From positions 1 through 5,086 of the forward strand of contig JAHIKF010000071.1 of NCBI GenBank assembly GCA_018897875.1: a stretch of 5,086 nt of DNA, given 5' to 3'. Every line of letters starts with the position of its first letter. Position 1 is the stretch's first letter. This stretch comes from Pseudomonadota bacterium. GTDB lineage: Bacteria > Desulfobacterota > Desulfobaccia > Desulfobaccales > 0-14-0-80-60-11. The notes beneath the pieces are model-generated. The model did not search any database, was not told where the DNA came from, and saw nothing but the letters and a program-made list of their open reading frames with translations. The position numbers were made by a program, and so were the translations under genes. Positions 4,960 through 5,086 of the stretch are shown here, piece after piece.

Positions 4960-5086
4960 CAGCCGCCCCCCACCAGGCGCACCAGTTCCAGGACGTCGCC
5001 CTCGGACAAATGGGTTTCCCGGTAGGCCTCGCGGTCCACGATCTCCCGGTTGCGCTCCACGATGGTCCCCTGGGGGTGGAGGCCCA
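4959..5086 (-). CDS. thiS: Sulfur carrier protein ThiS, C-terminal part (5' end off the right edge)
   Basis: The last 42 codons of a small ubiquitin-fold protein are visible, ending VLELVRLVGGG and stop. ThiS carries sulfur as a thiocarboxylate on its C-terminal glycine and donates it to ThiG during thiazole ring formation. The C-terminal Gly-Gly is the adenylation and thiolation site and is intact here. The middle GTIVERNREIVDREAYRETHLSEGDVLELV matches the ThiS pattern of ERN-EIV followed by an acidic turn. MoaD-type carriers also end in Gly-Gly, but the ERNxEIV segment and the overlap with thiE argue for ThiS. Full ThiS proteins are about 65-70 residues, so roughly 25 residues lie outside the window. 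The stop TGA overlaps the thiE2 start by one base. Confidence 0.92.
   Translation of the reverse strand, partial: GLHPQGTIVERNREIVDREAYRETHLSEGDVLELVRLVGGG

Noticed and set aside
4325..5025. Plus-strand open frames opposite thiE2 and thiS
   Set aside because: They are shadows of a clear ThiE and ThiS. Their openness follows from high GC third positions on the coding strand.

Overview
The window holds the 3' part of a thiamine-biosynthesis gene cluster on the minus strand, a stand-alone fatty-acid synthesis gene (fabD, minus), and between them one plus-strand gene for a membrane-anchored SGNH/GDSL-type protein of unknown substrate. The thi and fabD genes are GC-rich. Antisense frames stay open for hundreds of bases because of that, so most apparent antisense ORFs here are shadows. 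Protein styles (ThiM with an LDVCGAGAT motif, divergent ThiE types, thiS-thiE coupling) suggest a GC-rich anaerobic bacterium, possibly Desulfobacterota (former Deltaproteobacteria). This is inferred from sequence feel only; there is no rRNA or other marker in the window.

Layout from left to right. Positions 1-116 carry a short open frame that may be the tail of a plus-strand gene cut by the window edge. Positions 117-310 are AT-richer and non-coding, with two weak terminator-like hairpins, one per strand. fabD lies at 311-1246 (minus) with its own ribosome binding site and a weak candidate promoter. Positions 1247-1486 are a divergent intergenic region with a good plus-strand sigma70-like promoter (TTGACA at 1388) preceded by an inverted repeat. 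The SGNH-like gene runs 1487-2770 (plus) and is clearly AT-richer than its neighbours. Its end overlaps tail-to-tail by 12 bp with the last thi gene.

The thi cluster reads right to left as thiS (cut by the right edge), thiE copy 2, a 130-base gap with a candidate promoter, thiM, and thiE copy 1. ThiS carries sulfur for making the thiazole ring, ThiM phosphorylates salvaged thiazole alcohol, and ThiE joins thiazole phosphate to HMP pyrophosphate to give thiamine phosphate. The cluster therefore combines de novo synthesis (thiS, with thiG/thiH presumably off the right edge) with salvage (thiM-thiE1), and each half has its own ThiE.

No tRNA, rRNA, CRISPR array, riboswitch or complete mobile element was seen. 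The most interesting points are the two dissimilar ThiE paralogues flanking thiM, the AT-rich SGNH gene with an unusual catalytic Asp-His spacing, and its convergent overlap with thiE1.
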